This document shows positions 51,422 through 59,705 of a DNA stretch of 64,000 nt, piece by piece (positions within the stretch are counted from its first letter, which is position 1; each line of letters begins with the position of its first letter). Where the stretch lies: NCBI RefSeq assembly GCF_003001955.1, contig NZ_PVNH01000012.1:124001-188000 (forward strand), written 5' to 3'. The notes under the pieces were generated by a model. That model made no database searches. It was not told where the DNA came from and was given only the letters and a program-made list of their open reading frames with translations. The position numbers and the translations under genes are program-made. The DNA is from Prauserella shujinwangii. Its GTDB lineage: Bacteria; Actinomycetota; Actinomycetes; Mycobacteriales; Pseudonocardiaceae.

Positions 51422-52585
51422 TCAGCCCTTGAGCAGGTTCCTGGCCATCACGAGGCGCTGGATCTGGTTGGTGCCCTCGTAGATCTGGGTGATCTTCGCG
51501 TCGCGCATCATGCGTTCCACCGGGAAGTCCCGGGTGTAGCCCGCGCCGCCGAAGAGCTGTACCGCGTCGGTGGTGACCTCCATCGCGACGTCGGAGGCGT
51601 AGGACTTCGCCGCCGAGGCCATGAACGACGCGCGCGCGTCGCCGCGCTCGGTGGCCGCCGCGGCGGCGTAGACCAGGTGCCGGGCCGCCTCGATCTTGGT
51701 GCCCATGTCGGCGAGCATGAACTGCACGCCCTGGAACTCGGCGATGCGCTGCCCGAACTGCTTGCGCTCCTTGACGTAGCCCAGCGCCGCGTCGAGCGCG
51801 CCCTGCGCGATGCCCAGTGCCTGCGCGCCGATCGTCGGCCGCGTGTGGTCGAGTGTGCGGAGCGCGGTCTTCAGCCCGGTGCCCGGCTCGCCGATGATGC
51901 GGTCGGCCGGGATGACACAGTTCTCGAAGTGGATCTCGCACGTGGGCGAGCCCTTGATGCCCAGTTTCTTCTCCTTGGCGCCCACCGAGAAGCCGGGATC
52001 GTCGGCGTGCACGACGAACGCCGAGATGCCGTTCGCCTTCTTCTCCGCCTCCGGGTCGGTCACGGCCATCACCGTGTACCACGTCGACTCGCCCGCGTTG
52101 GTGATCCAGCACTTGGTGCCGTTGAGTACCCAGGAGTCGCCGTCCAGCCGCGCCCGGGTGCGCATCGACGCGGTGTCGGAACCGGCCTCGCGCTCGGACA
52201 GCGCGTAGGACGCCGACGCGTCACCGGCGGCGATCGACGGCAGCACGGTCTTCTTCAGCTGCTCCGACGCCGAGAGCAGGATCGGCTGCGTGGCGAGCTT
52301 GTTGACCGCGGGGATCAGCGAGGCCGACGCGTCGACCCGCGCCACCTCCTCGATGACGATGCAGGCCGCGATCGCGTCGGCACCCTGCCCCTCGAACTCC
52401 TCGGGGATGTGCACGGCGTTGAAGCCGGACCGCACCAGCGCGTCGCGCGCCTCGACCGGGTAGCGCTCCTGCTCGTCGACCTCGGCGGCGTAGGGCGCGA
52501 TCTCCTTCTCCGCCAGCGCGCGCACCGCGGCGCGCAGCTCCTCGTGCTCCTCGGCCAGCCGGTAGAGCCCAGGACCCTCGGTCAC
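51422..52585 (-). CDS. fadE25: Acyl-CoA dehydrogenase (FadE25-type)
   Basis: The 387-residue flavoprotein has the family signatures YALSEREAGSDTASM, CWITNAGESTWYTVMAV, RKQFGQRIAEFQGVQF, VQLFGGAGYTRDFPVER and the catalytic Glu in IYEGTNQIQR. It oxidises acyl-CoA at the alpha-beta bond. The sequence is very close to recalled M. tuberculosis FadE25, which also precedes purE-purK. GTG at 52585 has AAAGGTGG upstream; longer starts up to 52603 are possible. Confidence 0.94.
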   Translation of the reverse strand: MTEGPGLYRLAEEHEELRAAVRALAEKEIAPYAAEVDEQERYPVEARDALVRSGFNAVHIPEEFEGQGADAIAACIVIEEVARVDASASLIPAVNKLATQPILLSASEQLKKTVLPSIAAGDASASYALSEREAGSDTASMRTRARLDGDSWVLNGTKCWITNAGESTWYTVMAVTDPEAEKKANGISAFVVHADDPGFSVGAKEKKLGIKGSPTCEIHFENCVIPADRIIGEPGTGLKTALRTLDHTRPTIGAQALGIAQGALDAALGYVKERKQFGQRIAEFQGVQFMLADMGTKIEAARHLVYAAAAATERGDARASFMASAAKSYASDVAMEVTTDAVQLFGGAGYTRDFPVERMMRDAKITQIYEGTNQIQRLVMARNLLKG

Positions 52586-52676
52586 CAGCGCCACCTTTCT
52601 CAACGACAGTCGGTACCAGTGTCGATGTTAGCGGTCGTTCACACACGCGTCCTTGTGTCCTTGGCCGCATTGTTCC

Positions 52677-52682
52677 TACTGT
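52677..52682 (+). promoter_or_regulatory. Putative -10 box (leaderless)
   Basis: TACTGT ends 6 nt before the ATG at 52689 of the acyl-CoA synthetase gene. On the opposite strand TAACAT (52626-52631) could serve fadE25. Confidence 0.45.
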
Positions 52683-52688
52683 CGAGTG

Positions 52689-54335
52689 ATGACGATCACA
52701 ACGCAGTGGTACCCGCCCGGCCTGCCCACGTCGCTGACCTACCCGGACGCTCCGGTCGGCTCGATTCTCGCCGCCGCCGCGGCCCGCTACGGCGATCGCA
52801 TCGCGTTCCTGCACGGCGAGGACCACCTGACGTTCGCGGACACGTGGCGCGCGGCGTGCCGGTTCGCCAACGCCCTGCGCGAGCACGGCATCGGCCGGGG
52901 CAGCACCGTGGCCCTGCACCTGCCGAACTGCCTGGCCTACCCGGTCGCCTACTACGGGACGCTGCTCTCCGGCGCCACGTTCAGCCCGGCGAACCCACTG
53001 CTGCCGCCGCACGACCTCGCCGCCCAGCTGGCCGACTGCGAGGCCGCCGCCGTGGTCACGTTCGGCCCGGTCGCGGGCGCCCTCGCGCAGGCGGACGTGC
53101 CGCTCGTGCTCGTCGACCGGCCGACCACCGACGACCAGACCGACTTCGCCGCGTTCCACCGCGACGCGCCGGAGACGCCGCCGGACGCCGGCCTCGACGT
53201 GCACACCGACCTCGCGCACCTGGCCTACACCGGCGGCACCACGGGCCGCTCGAAGGGCGTCCGGCTGCCCCATCGCAACGTCGTCGTGAACACCCTGCAG
53301 TACGCGTGCTGGGGCACCGGCTCGGTGCCCGTGCTCGACGATGCGGGCCACCCGACGCTCGACCAGACCGGGCCGGCCGACGAGTGGCCCGTCCGGCTGG
53401 GCACCGGCATCGGCATCAACCTCACTCCCTGGTTCCACGCGATGGGCACGATCGGCGCCCTCAACGTCGCGGTGGCCACCGGCGGGACGGTGGTGCTGCA
53501 CGACCTCTTCGACCCGCCCGCCTACGTGGCCGACGCCGAGCGCCTGCGCGTCACGTCGATGAGCGGTGCCCCCGCGCTGTTCGCCGCCCTGCTCGCGTGC
53601 CCGCAGTTCCACACGGCGGACCTCTCCTCGGTGCGGACGGTCACGTCGGGCGCCGCTCCGCTGGCCAGGGAGATGATCAATGCGCTGCAGCGGCGCCTCC
53701 CCGACGCGGTGATCGCGGAGGGATACGGCCTCACCGAGGTGACGATGGGCGCCACGCTCTCGCCGAGCTGGCGCTCCGGGACGCGCAAGGTCGGCTCGGT
53801 CGGGGTGCCGATCTTCGACACCGAGGTGAAGGTCGTCCCGCCGGAGGGCGGAGAGGAACCGCTGCCGCCGGACACCCCGGGCGAGGTGTGCATCCGGGGC
53901 CCGCAGGTGATGACCGGCTACCACAACCGGCCGGAGGAGACCGCCGCCACGCTCGTCGACGGCTGGCTGCACACCGGGGACATCGGCACCATCGACGACG
54001 ACGGCTATCTGTCCATCGTGGACCGCAAGAAGGACATGCTCATCTACAAGGGCTACAACGTGTACCCGAGGGAGCTGGAGGAGTTGCTGGTCGCCCTGCC
54101 CGAGGTGGCCGCGGCCGCCGTGGTGGGCAGGCGCACCGCGGAGGTGGGCGAGCTGCCGGTGGCCTTCGTCGTCCGCGCGCAGGGCCACGACGTGACCGCC
54201 GAGGAGCTGCTGGAGCGGGTGAACGGGCAGGTGGTGCCGTACAAGCGGGTGCGCGAGCTGCGCTTCGTCGAGCAGATCCCGATGTCCGCCGCGGGCAAGG
54301 TGCTCAAGCGGGAGCTGCGCGAGCAGCTCACCTGA
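52689..54335 (+). CDS. Acyl-CoA synthetase (AMP-forming)
   Basis: The 548-residue ANL-family ligase has the P-loop YTGGTTGRSKGV (about 180-191), the aromatic AEGYGLTEVTMG, LHTGDIGTIDDDGYLSIVDRKKD, KGYNVYPRELE and the C-terminal catalytic Lys in SAAGKVLKRELRE. It activates a carboxylic acid to acyl-CoA through an adenylate. The substrate is probably a fatty or aromatic acid. The 3' end overlaps the TetR gene by 8 bases. Divergent fadE25 is consistent with fatty-acid use. Confidence 0.92.
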   Translation: MTITTQWYPPGLPTSLTYPDAPVGSILAAAAARYGDRIAFLHGEDHLTFADTWRAACRFANALREHGIGRGSTVALHLPNCLAYPVAYYGTLLSGATFSPANPLLPPHDLAAQLADCEAAAVVTFGPVAGALAQADVPLVLVDRPTTDDQTDFAAFHRDAPETPPDAGLDVHTDLAHLAYTGGTTGRSKGVRLPHRNVVVNTLQYACWGTGSVPVLDDAGHPTLDQTGPADEWPVRLGTGIGINLTPWFHAMGTIGALNVAVATGGTVVLHDLFDPPAYVADAERLRVTSMSGAPALFAALLACPQFHTADLSSVRTVTSGAAPLAREMINALQRRLPDAVIAEGYGLTEVTMGATLSPSWRSGTRKVGSVGVPIFDTEVKVVPPEGGEEPLPPDTPGEVCIRGPQVMTGYHNRPEETAATLVDGWLHTGDIGTIDDDGYLSIVDRKKDMLIYKGYNVYPRELEELLVALPEVAAAAVVGRRTAEVGELPVAFVVRAQGHDVTAEELLERVNGQVVPYKRVRELRFVEQIPMSAAGKVLKRELREQLT

Positions 54336-54933
54336 CCGGCGCACCCGGCCACGCCGCCATCGCCTCGTCGACGATCTCCAGCAGCTCGTCGCGGGAGGCG
54401 CCGTCCCGCGCCTGAATGGACAGTCCGTACAGGACGGTGTTGTAGAAGGACGCCAGCGCGCCGGTGTTCGCGCCCTCGGGCAGGTCGCCGTCGGCGATGC
54501 CCCGGTCGAGGCGTTCCCGCAGCGATGCCTTGTCCTGGCGGCGGATCTCGGCCAGGAACTCGTGGACGCCGCGGTTGCCCGCCGAGCAGTTGGTGCCGGC
54601 CAGCACCACCATGCAGCCGCGGGGGACACCCGGTTCGGTGTAGGCGCACGCGTTGCGGCGGAGGTAGACCTCCACCGCCTGCCGCGCGGTGGGCTCCTCC
54701 CGCAGCGCGCGCTGCGCGGGCTCGCCCTCGGTCTCCAGGTACCGCGCCACGGCGCTGCGGAACAGCTCCTCCTTCGAGCCGAAGGCCGCGTACAGACTGG
54801 GCGAGCGGATGCCCATCACCTCGGTCAGCTCGCTCAGTGACGTGGCCTCGTAGCCGCGCTCCCAGAACAGGCGCATCGCCGCGTCCAGCGCGGCGTCCCG
54901 GTCGAACCCGCGTGGGCGGCCGCGTCCCGCCAT
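54328..54933 (-). CDS. TetR-family transcriptional regulator
   Basis: The 201-residue protein has a TetR helix-turn-helix (about 10-55: ALDAAMRLFWERGYEATSLSELTEVMGIRSPSLYAAFGSKEELF) and a C-terminal TetR_C-type ligand domain with GCMVVLAGTNCS. It belongs to the AcrR-like group and is divergent from an SDR-SMR operon, with a clear palindrome near the SDR start. ATG at 54933 has AAAGGGG upstream. It probably represses the SDR-SMR pair and itself. Confidence 0.9.
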   Translation of the reverse strand: MAGRGRPRGFDRDAALDAAMRLFWERGYEATSLSELTEVMGIRSPSLYAAFGSKEELFRSAVARYLETEGEPAQRALREEPTARQAVEVYLRRNACAYTEPGVPRGCMVVLAGTNCSAGNRGVHEFLAEIRRQDKASLRERLDRGIADGDLPEGANTGALASFYNTVLYGLSIQARDGASRDELLEIVDEAMAAWPGAPVR

Positions 54934-55002
54934 CCGGCACCCCTTTCTGTGTCGACCATTACATATTAGTTGACGCCGCCAGGGCGCCGCCGCGACCATT
55001 TA

Positions 55003-55018
55003 TGTATCGATTGATACA
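55003..55018. promoter_or_regulatory. TetR operator upstream of the SDR gene
   Basis: TGTATCGATTGATACA has perfect 6-bp arms (TGTATC/GATACA) and ends 16 nt before the SDR ATG. A diverged related stretch, GACCATTACATATTAGTTGA (54954-54973), parallels GACCATTTATGTATCGATTGA-like sequence at 54995-55015 and could be a weaker second site nearer the TetR gene. Confidence 0.65.
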
Positions 55019-55034
55019 GAAAAAGGGGTACGAC

Positions 55035-55769
55035 ATGCTGGAAGGCAGGGCCGCGCTGGTCACCGGAGGAAGCCGCGGGATCGGCGCGGCGACGGCGCTG
55101 CGGCTGGCCCGCGACGGGGCGGACGTCGCGGTGACCTACACCACGGCGGCCGAGCGGGCGGAGACAGTGGTGGCCGAGATCGAGTCGCTCGGCAGGCGCG
55201 GGCTGGCGATCCGCGCCGACAACACCGGGACGGAGGAGGTCGCCGCCGCCGTGAACCACGCGGCCGCGGAGTTCGGACGGCTCAACATCCTCGTCAACAA
55301 CGCCGGGATCTTCCCGCACGGACCACTCGCCGAGGTCACCGTGGCCGACATCGACCGCACGCTGGCCGTCCACGTCCGCTCGGTCCTGCTCGCGGCGCGG
55401 GCCGCGGTGGAGCACATGACCGACGGCGGCCGCATCATCTCGATCGGCAGCAACCTCGCGACGCGGGTGCCGGACGGCGGCACGACGCTGTACTCGGCGA
55501 GCAAGTCGGCCCTGATCGGCCTCACCCGGGGACTCGCCCGCGAGCTCGGCGAGCGGGGCATCACGGCCAACGTGGTCGACCCCGGCTCGACCGACACGGA
55601 CATGAACCCCGCCGACGGCGAGCACGCGCACCTGCAGCGGCGACTGACCGCGCTCGGCCGGTTCAACGCACCCGAGGACGTCGCCGCCGCGGTCGCCTTC
55701 CTCGCGGGCCGGGACGGGCGCAACATCACCGGCACGTCGATCCTGGTCGACGCGGGCGCCAACGCGTGA
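55035..55769 (+). CDS. Short-chain dehydrogenase/reductase (FabG-like)
   Basis: A 244-residue classical SDR: cofactor loop VTGGSRGIGAATALRLA, NILVNNAGIFPHG, the catalytic Ser in IGSNLATRV, Tyr-x3-Lys in YSASKSAL and PGSTDTDMNP. The Arg-lacking first loop and TYTTAAERAE favour NADP. The role is probably detoxification or metabolite reduction under TetR control rather than fatty-acid synthesis. ATG at 55035 has AAAAGGGG upstream. The next gene overlaps by GTGA. Confidence 0.92.
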   Translation: MLEGRAALVTGGSRGIGAATALRLARDGADVAVTYTTAAERAETVVAEIESLGRRGLAIRADNTGTEEVAAAVNHAAAEFGRLNILVNNAGIFPHGPLAEVTVADIDRTLAVHVRSVLLAARAAVEHMTDGGRIISIGSNLATRVPDGGTTLYSASKSALIGLTRGLARELGERGITANVVDPGSTDTDMNPADGEHAHLQRRLTALGRFNAPEDVAAAVAFLAGRDGRNITGTSILVDAGANA

Positions 55770-56098
55770 GGGGCACGTCCGTGGCCTGGCTGATCCTGAT
55801 CCTCGCCGCCCTGCTCGAACTGGTGTGGGCGTTCGCGCTGAAGCAGGCGGACGGCTTCACGCGGTTCTGGCCGAGCGTCACCGGGCTGGTCGTCGCGACG
55901 ATCAGCGTGGTGCTGCTGACGCTGGCGCTGCGCGACCTGCCCGTCGGCACCGCCTACGCCGTGTGGGTCGGGCTCGGCGCCTTCGGCGTGGCGGCGATGG
56001 GCATCATCGCCCTCGGCGAGAGCGCCTCAGCAGCGCGCCTCGGCTGCCTCGCGCTCATCGTCGCCGGCGTCGTCGGCCTGCGGCTGGCCGACGGCTGA
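55766..56098 (+). CDS. Small multidrug resistance (SMR) family transporter
   Basis: The 110-residue protein has four membrane helices with SMR marks: AWLILILAALLELVWAFALKQ (with the essential Glu in helix 1), LRDLPVGTAYAVWVGLGAFG and ALIVAGVVGLRLA. The Trp-rich YAVWVG is typical of SugE/Gdx-like guanidinium or quaternary-ammonium exporters. Coupled by GTGA to the SDR and therefore under the same TetR. Its final 72 bases overlap the convergent DMT gene. Confidence 0.9.
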   Translation: MRGTSVAWLILILAALLELVWAFALKQADGFTRFWPSVTGLVVATISVVLLTLALRDLPVGTAYAVWVGLGAFGVAAMGIIALGESASAARLGCLALIVAGVVGLRLADG

Positions 56099-57007
56099 GC
56101 GCCGCCCGCGCGGCCGCCGCCGGGAGATCGCCACGCCGACGAGGCAGATCGCGCCGCCCACGAAACCGTAGGCCGTTGGCACCTCGCTGAGCAGCAACCA
56201 GGACAGCAGCACCGACACGGCGGGCACGGCGTAGGTGGACGCGCTCAGCCTGCCCGCGTCGGTACGCCGCAGCGCGTACGCCCAGGTGCTGAACCCCAGC
56301 GCGGTCGGGACCAGCCCGAGGTAGACCGCGCCCAGCACCGCGCTCGCCGGAGCGGAGCGCAGCTCCGCGACCAGCTGCGGGAGCCAGGGCAGCAGCGCCA
56401 CGGCGCCGAGGACACAGCCGAGCCAGGTGATGGTGAGCCCGTCGGCGTGCCGGAGCGTGAACTTCTGGATCAGCACGCCCGCGGCGTACAGGACCGCGGC
56501 CAGCAGGCACAGCAGGACACCGGCCCCGTCGTTGCGGCCGCCGGAGCCCGCGGCGATGATCGCGACGCCACCCAGCGCGACCGCCGAGCCCACCAGGAGC
56601 GGCCGGGGGAAGCCCTCGCCGAGGAACAGCCCGGCGCCGAAGGCCACCAGCAGCGGGGCGATGTTCACCAGCAGGGCCGCGGTACCCGCGTCGACGTGCT
56701 GCTCCCCCGCGTTGAGCGCGACCGTGTAGCCGGCCAGCCACAGCACGCCGTAGAGGGCGATGAGCCCGAGCGCCTTGCCGGTCACCGGCATCCGGGTCGC
56801 GCGGCCGCGCCGGAGGAGGATCGGGACCGTCAACGCGGCGGCGGCCACGACGAGCCGGATGAGCGCCAGCGGCGCGGCGGAGATGCTGTGCCCGACGTCC
56901 CGGATGGCCACGAACGCCGACGCCCACAGCACCACGGTGAGCGCGGCGGCCAGCGCGGCTTTGGTCGAGGTGGACAGCCGGGGCGGGGCATCGAGTCGCT
57001 CGGTCAT
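56027..57007 (-). CDS. EamA/DMT-superfamily exporter
   Basis: A 326-residue protein with ten membrane helices and the two EamA repeats (LWASAFVAIRDVG, ALYGVLWLAGYTVAL, AALLVNIAPLLVAFGAGLFLGE; GLVPTALGFSTWAYALRRT, STYAVPAVSVLLSWLLLSE). It likely exports a metabolite or amino acid. A divergent LysR gene is 83 nt away and is the probable regulator. The polar C-terminal tail is antisense to the end of the SMR gene. Confidence 0.9.
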   Translation of the reverse strand: MTERLDAPPRLSTSTKAALAAALTVVLWASAFVAIRDVGHSISAAPLALIRLVVAAAALTVPILLRRGRATRMPVTGKALGLIALYGVLWLAGYTVALNAGEQHVDAGTAALLVNIAPLLVAFGAGLFLGEGFPRPLLVGSAVALGGVAIIAAGSGGRNDGAGVLLCLLAAVLYAAGVLIQKFTLRHADGLTITWLGCVLGAVALLPWLPQLVAELRSAPASAVLGAVYLGLVPTALGFSTWAYALRRTDAGRLSASTYAVPAVSVLLSWLLLSEVPTAYGFVGGAICLVGVAISRRRPRGRRSAVGQPQADDAGDDEREAAEARC

Positions 57008-57077
57008 GCCACCATCCTCGCCCTGCGGTATTGAACAGCACAAGCGATGAGTTCTACACAACCGTTCAGTGTTTCTG

Positions 57078-57083
57078 TACTAT
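57078..57083 (+). promoter_or_regulatory. Putative -10 box (leaderless)
   Basis: TACTAT ends 7 nt before the ATG at 57091 of the LysR gene. Confidence 0.45.
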
Positions 57084-57090
57084 TCGGAGC

Positions 57091-57981
57091 ATGCTGGACG
57101 TCACCCGGCTGCGGCTGCTACGGGCCGTCGTCGCCACCGGATCGATCCGCGCGAGCGCCACGATGCTCGGCTACACCCCCTCCGCCGTGAGCCAGCAGCT
57201 CGCCGCGCTGCAACGGGAGACCGGGCTGCGGCTGTTCGACCGGGCGGGCCGGGGCATCGAACCCACCTCGGCGGGACAGACGCTCGCCGCCGAGTCGGAA
57301 CCGCTGTTCGAGGCACTGAGCCGGGTGGAGGCCCTGGTCGGCGACCTCAGGGCCGGCCGGGTGGGCAGCCTGTCGATCGGCTACTTCGGATCGGCGGGCG
57401 AGGCGTGGCTGCCGCCGGTCGTCGCCGCCCTGCACACCGAGTTCCCCGAGCTACGGCTCGACCTGCGGATGACGGAGCGGCAGGACACCGCGTCGGCGGA
57501 CCCGGACATCGACCTCTTCGTCGAGGGAGCGAAGGGTGAGCGCGGCACCCCGGCCGACGTGCGGCGCCTCGCCTCGGACCCGTACCTCGCCGTCGTGCCC
57601 GGCGACGACCCCCTGGCTGAGCTGCCGGAGCTGCCGCTGGCCGACCTCGCCGCCCGGCGCTGGGTGGACAACGACCTGCGCAACGGTCCGTGCAGGCGGA
57701 TCCTGCTGGCCGCGTGCGCCGAGGCGGGGTTCACCCCGAGGTTCGCCGTCGAGACGCACGACTACCGCACCGCGATGTCGTTCGTGGCCACCGGCGTCGG
57801 CATCACCGTGATCCCGCGGCTCGGCATCGGCGGGCTGCCCGCCGGGCTGCGGTCCGTGCCGGTCGTGTCACCGACCCCGGTGCGGCACATCGCGGTCGCG
57901 GTGAAGAAGTCGATCGCGGACCACCCCGCCGCCCGGCGGGCCGTCGAGCTGCTGGAAGCGGGCATCTCACCTCGTGAGTGA
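57091..57981 (+). CDS. LysR-family transcriptional regulator
   Basis: The 296-residue protein has the helix-turn-helix LRAVVATGSIRASATMLGYTPSAVSQQLAALQRE and a ligand-binding domain (about 90-290: GSLSIGYFGSAGEAWLPPVV, SFVATGVGITVIPRLG). Divergent from the DMT exporter and probably its activator. The TGA stop at 57979-57981 is part of a family A palindrome. Confidence 0.92.
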   Translation: MLDVTRLRLLRAVVATGSIRASATMLGYTPSAVSQQLAALQRETGLRLFDRAGRGIEPTSAGQTLAAESEPLFEALSRVEALVGDLRAGRVGSLSIGYFGSAGEAWLPPVVAALHTEFPELRLDLRMTERQDTASADPDIDLFVEGAKGERGTPADVRRLASDPYLAVVPGDDPLAELPELPLADLAARRWVDNDLRNGPCRRILLAACAEAGFTPRFAVETHDYRTAMSFVATGVGITVIPRLGIGGLPAGLRSVPVVSPTPVRHIAVAVKKSIADHPAARRAVELLEAGISPRE

Positions 57982-58016
57982 AGAACGTCGTTCTAACCAC
58001 GATCCTCACTCACGAG
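57971..58016. repeat. Family A palindrome, copy 5
   Basis: Left arm 57971-57990 (CTCGTGAGTGAAGAACGTCG), loop TTCTAA (57991-57996), right arm 57997-58016, with three mismatches. The left arm supplies the LysR stop. The purE frame reads through the right arm and stops in the loop, adding the residues LVSEDRG to PurE. Confidence 0.75.
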
Positions 58017-58502
58017 CTGCGAGCGCAGGGCCGCGTCCTTGTCCAGCACCAGCTGGGCCAGGTCGGACTGGAAGCGGGCCATCCGCTCCCGCAGCGCGGC
58101 GTCCCCCGCGGCGAGGATCCGCACCGCGAGCAGCCCGGCGTTGCGCGCGCCGCCCACCGACACCGTCGCCACCGGCACCCCCGCGGGCATCTGCACGATC
58201 GACAGCAGCGAGTCGAGGCCGTCGAGGTGCTTCAGCGGCACGGGGACCCCGATCACGGGCAGCACCGTCGCCGACGCCACCATGCCCGGCAGGTGCGCCG
58301 CACCGCCCGCGCCCGCGATGATCACCTTGATCCCGCGGTCGGCGGCCGAAGTGGCGTAGTCGAGCATCCGCTGCGGTGTCCGGTGCGCGGAGTAGACCCC
58401 CACCTCGTAGGGCACCGCGAACTCGTCGAGTGCCTGCCCAGCGGCCTCCAGCACGGGCCAGTCCGAGTCGCTGCCCATGATCACGCCGACGTCCGCGCTC
58501 AT
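57993..58502 (-). CDS. purE: N5-carboxyaminoimidazole ribonucleotide mutase
   Basis: The 169-residue protein has the class I PurE motif [26 protein letters not shown] with the catalytic His, and [14 protein letters not shown]. It converts N5-CAIR to CAIR in purine synthesis. It follows purK by 14 nt with AACGGAAGG upstream of the ATG. The last seven residues are encoded by the right arm and loop of the family A palindrome. Confidence 0.95.
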   Translation of the reverse strand: MSADVGVIMGSDSDWPVLEAAGQALDEFAVPYEVGVYSAHRTPQRMLDYATSAADRGIKVIIAGAGGAAHLPGMVASATVLPVIGVPVPLKHLDGLDSLLSIVQMPAGVPVATVSVGGARNAGLLAVRILAAGDAALRERMARFQSDLAQLVLDKDAALRSQLVSEDRG

Positions 58503-58516
58503 CGCGCCCCTTCCGT

Positions 58517-59698
58517 TCAGTGGTGGGAGTAGCCGTCGAGCCATTCCGCGTGGGATAGCCAGTGCGCGGCCAGCCTCGCTCGCTCCCGCAGGCTGTCGGT
58601 CAGCTCGCCGAGCACGTTGACGTGCCCCAGCTTGCGGCCCGGCCGCTCCCCCTTGCCGTACAGGTGGACACGGACGTCCGGGAACCGCGCGAACAGGTGG
58701 TGCAGCCGCTCGTCCGGCCGCATCGCGGGCGGCTCCGGAGCGCCGAGGACGTTCGCCATCACCGTCGGGGACAGCAGATCCGTGGTGCCGAGCGGGTAGT
58801 CGAGCACCGCGCGCAGGTGCTGCTCGAACTGCGAGGTCGCCGAGCCGTCCATCGTCCAGTGGCCCGAGTTGTGCGGACGCATCGCCAGTTCGTTGACCAG
58901 CAGCCCGCCGTCGGTCTCGAACAGCTCGACCGCGAGCACGCCGGTGACCCCGATCTCCTCGGCGATGCGCAGCGCGATGCCCTGTGCCTCGTCCACCTGG
59001 CGCGACGTCAGGCCGGGCGCGGGCGCGAGGACCTCGGTGTTGATACCGCCGGACTGCACGGTCTCCACCACCGGCCACGCGGCGCCCTGGCCGAACGGGG
59101 AGCGGGCGACGAGCGCGGAGAGCTCGCGCCGCATCGCCACCTTCGCCTCGACGAGCAGCGGAGTCCCGGCGTCCAGCAGTTCCGGCACCAGCCCGCGCGC
59201 CTGCTCGACGCCGTCGAGCACCCACACGCCGCGCCCGTCGTAGCCTCCGCGCGCGGCCTTGAGCACGACCGGCCAGGAGTGCTTCTCCGCGAACTCGACC
59301 ACGTCGTCCACTTCGGACACCTCGGCGAACGGCGGCCCGGGGAAGCCCATCCCGGCCAGTGTCTCCCGCATGAGCAGCTTGTCCTGCGCCAGCGCGAGCG
59401 CGTCCGGCGCCGGCCGGACGGTGAAGCCCTCCATGGCCAGCGTCAGCAGGTGCTCTCCCGGCACGTGCTCGTGGTCGAAGGTGAGCACGTCGACCCCGCG
59501 CGCGAACGACCGCAGCGCCTCCAGATCGGTGTGGTGGCCGTACACCACCTCACCGGCGACCAGGCCCGCCGAGTCGTGCTCGCCCGCCGCGAGCACGCGC
59601 AGGGACTGACCCAACGAGATCGCGGCCTGATGCGTCATCCGCGCGAGCTGGCCGCCGCCCACCATGCCCACGACGGGAAGTCCGGTCCGAGTGTCCAT
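58517..59698 (-). CDS. purK: N5-carboxyaminoimidazole ribonucleotide synthase
   Basis: A 393-residue ATP-grasp ligase: [18 protein letters not shown] at the N-terminus, [15 protein letters not shown] (ATP-binding), [28 protein letters not shown]. It carboxylates aminoimidazole ribonucleotide with bicarbonate and ATP. Precedes purE in one operon. TAGTCT (59708-59713) may give a leaderless start 9 nt upstream. Length and motifs are normal. Confidence 0.95.
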   Translation of the reverse strand: MDTRTGLPVVGMVGGGQLARMTHQAAISLGQSLRVLAAGEHDSAGLVAGEVVYGHHTDLEALRSFARGVDVLTFDHEHVPGEHLLTLAMEGFTVRPAPDALALAQDKLLMRETLAGMGFPGPPFAEVSEVDDVVEFAEKHSWPVVLKAARGGYDGRGVWVLDGVEQARGLVPELLDAGTPLLVEAKVAMRRELSALVARSPFGQGAAWPVVETVQSGGINTEVLAPAPGLTSRQVDEAQGIALRIAEEIGVTGVLAVELFETDGGLLVNELAMRPHNSGHWTMDGSATSQFEQHLRAVLDYPLGTTDLLSPTVMANVLGAPEPPAMRPDERLHHLFARFPDVRVHLYGKGERPGRKLGHVNVLGELTDSLRERARLAAHWLSHAEWLDGYSHH

Positions 59699-59705
59699 AA
59701 CGCAC

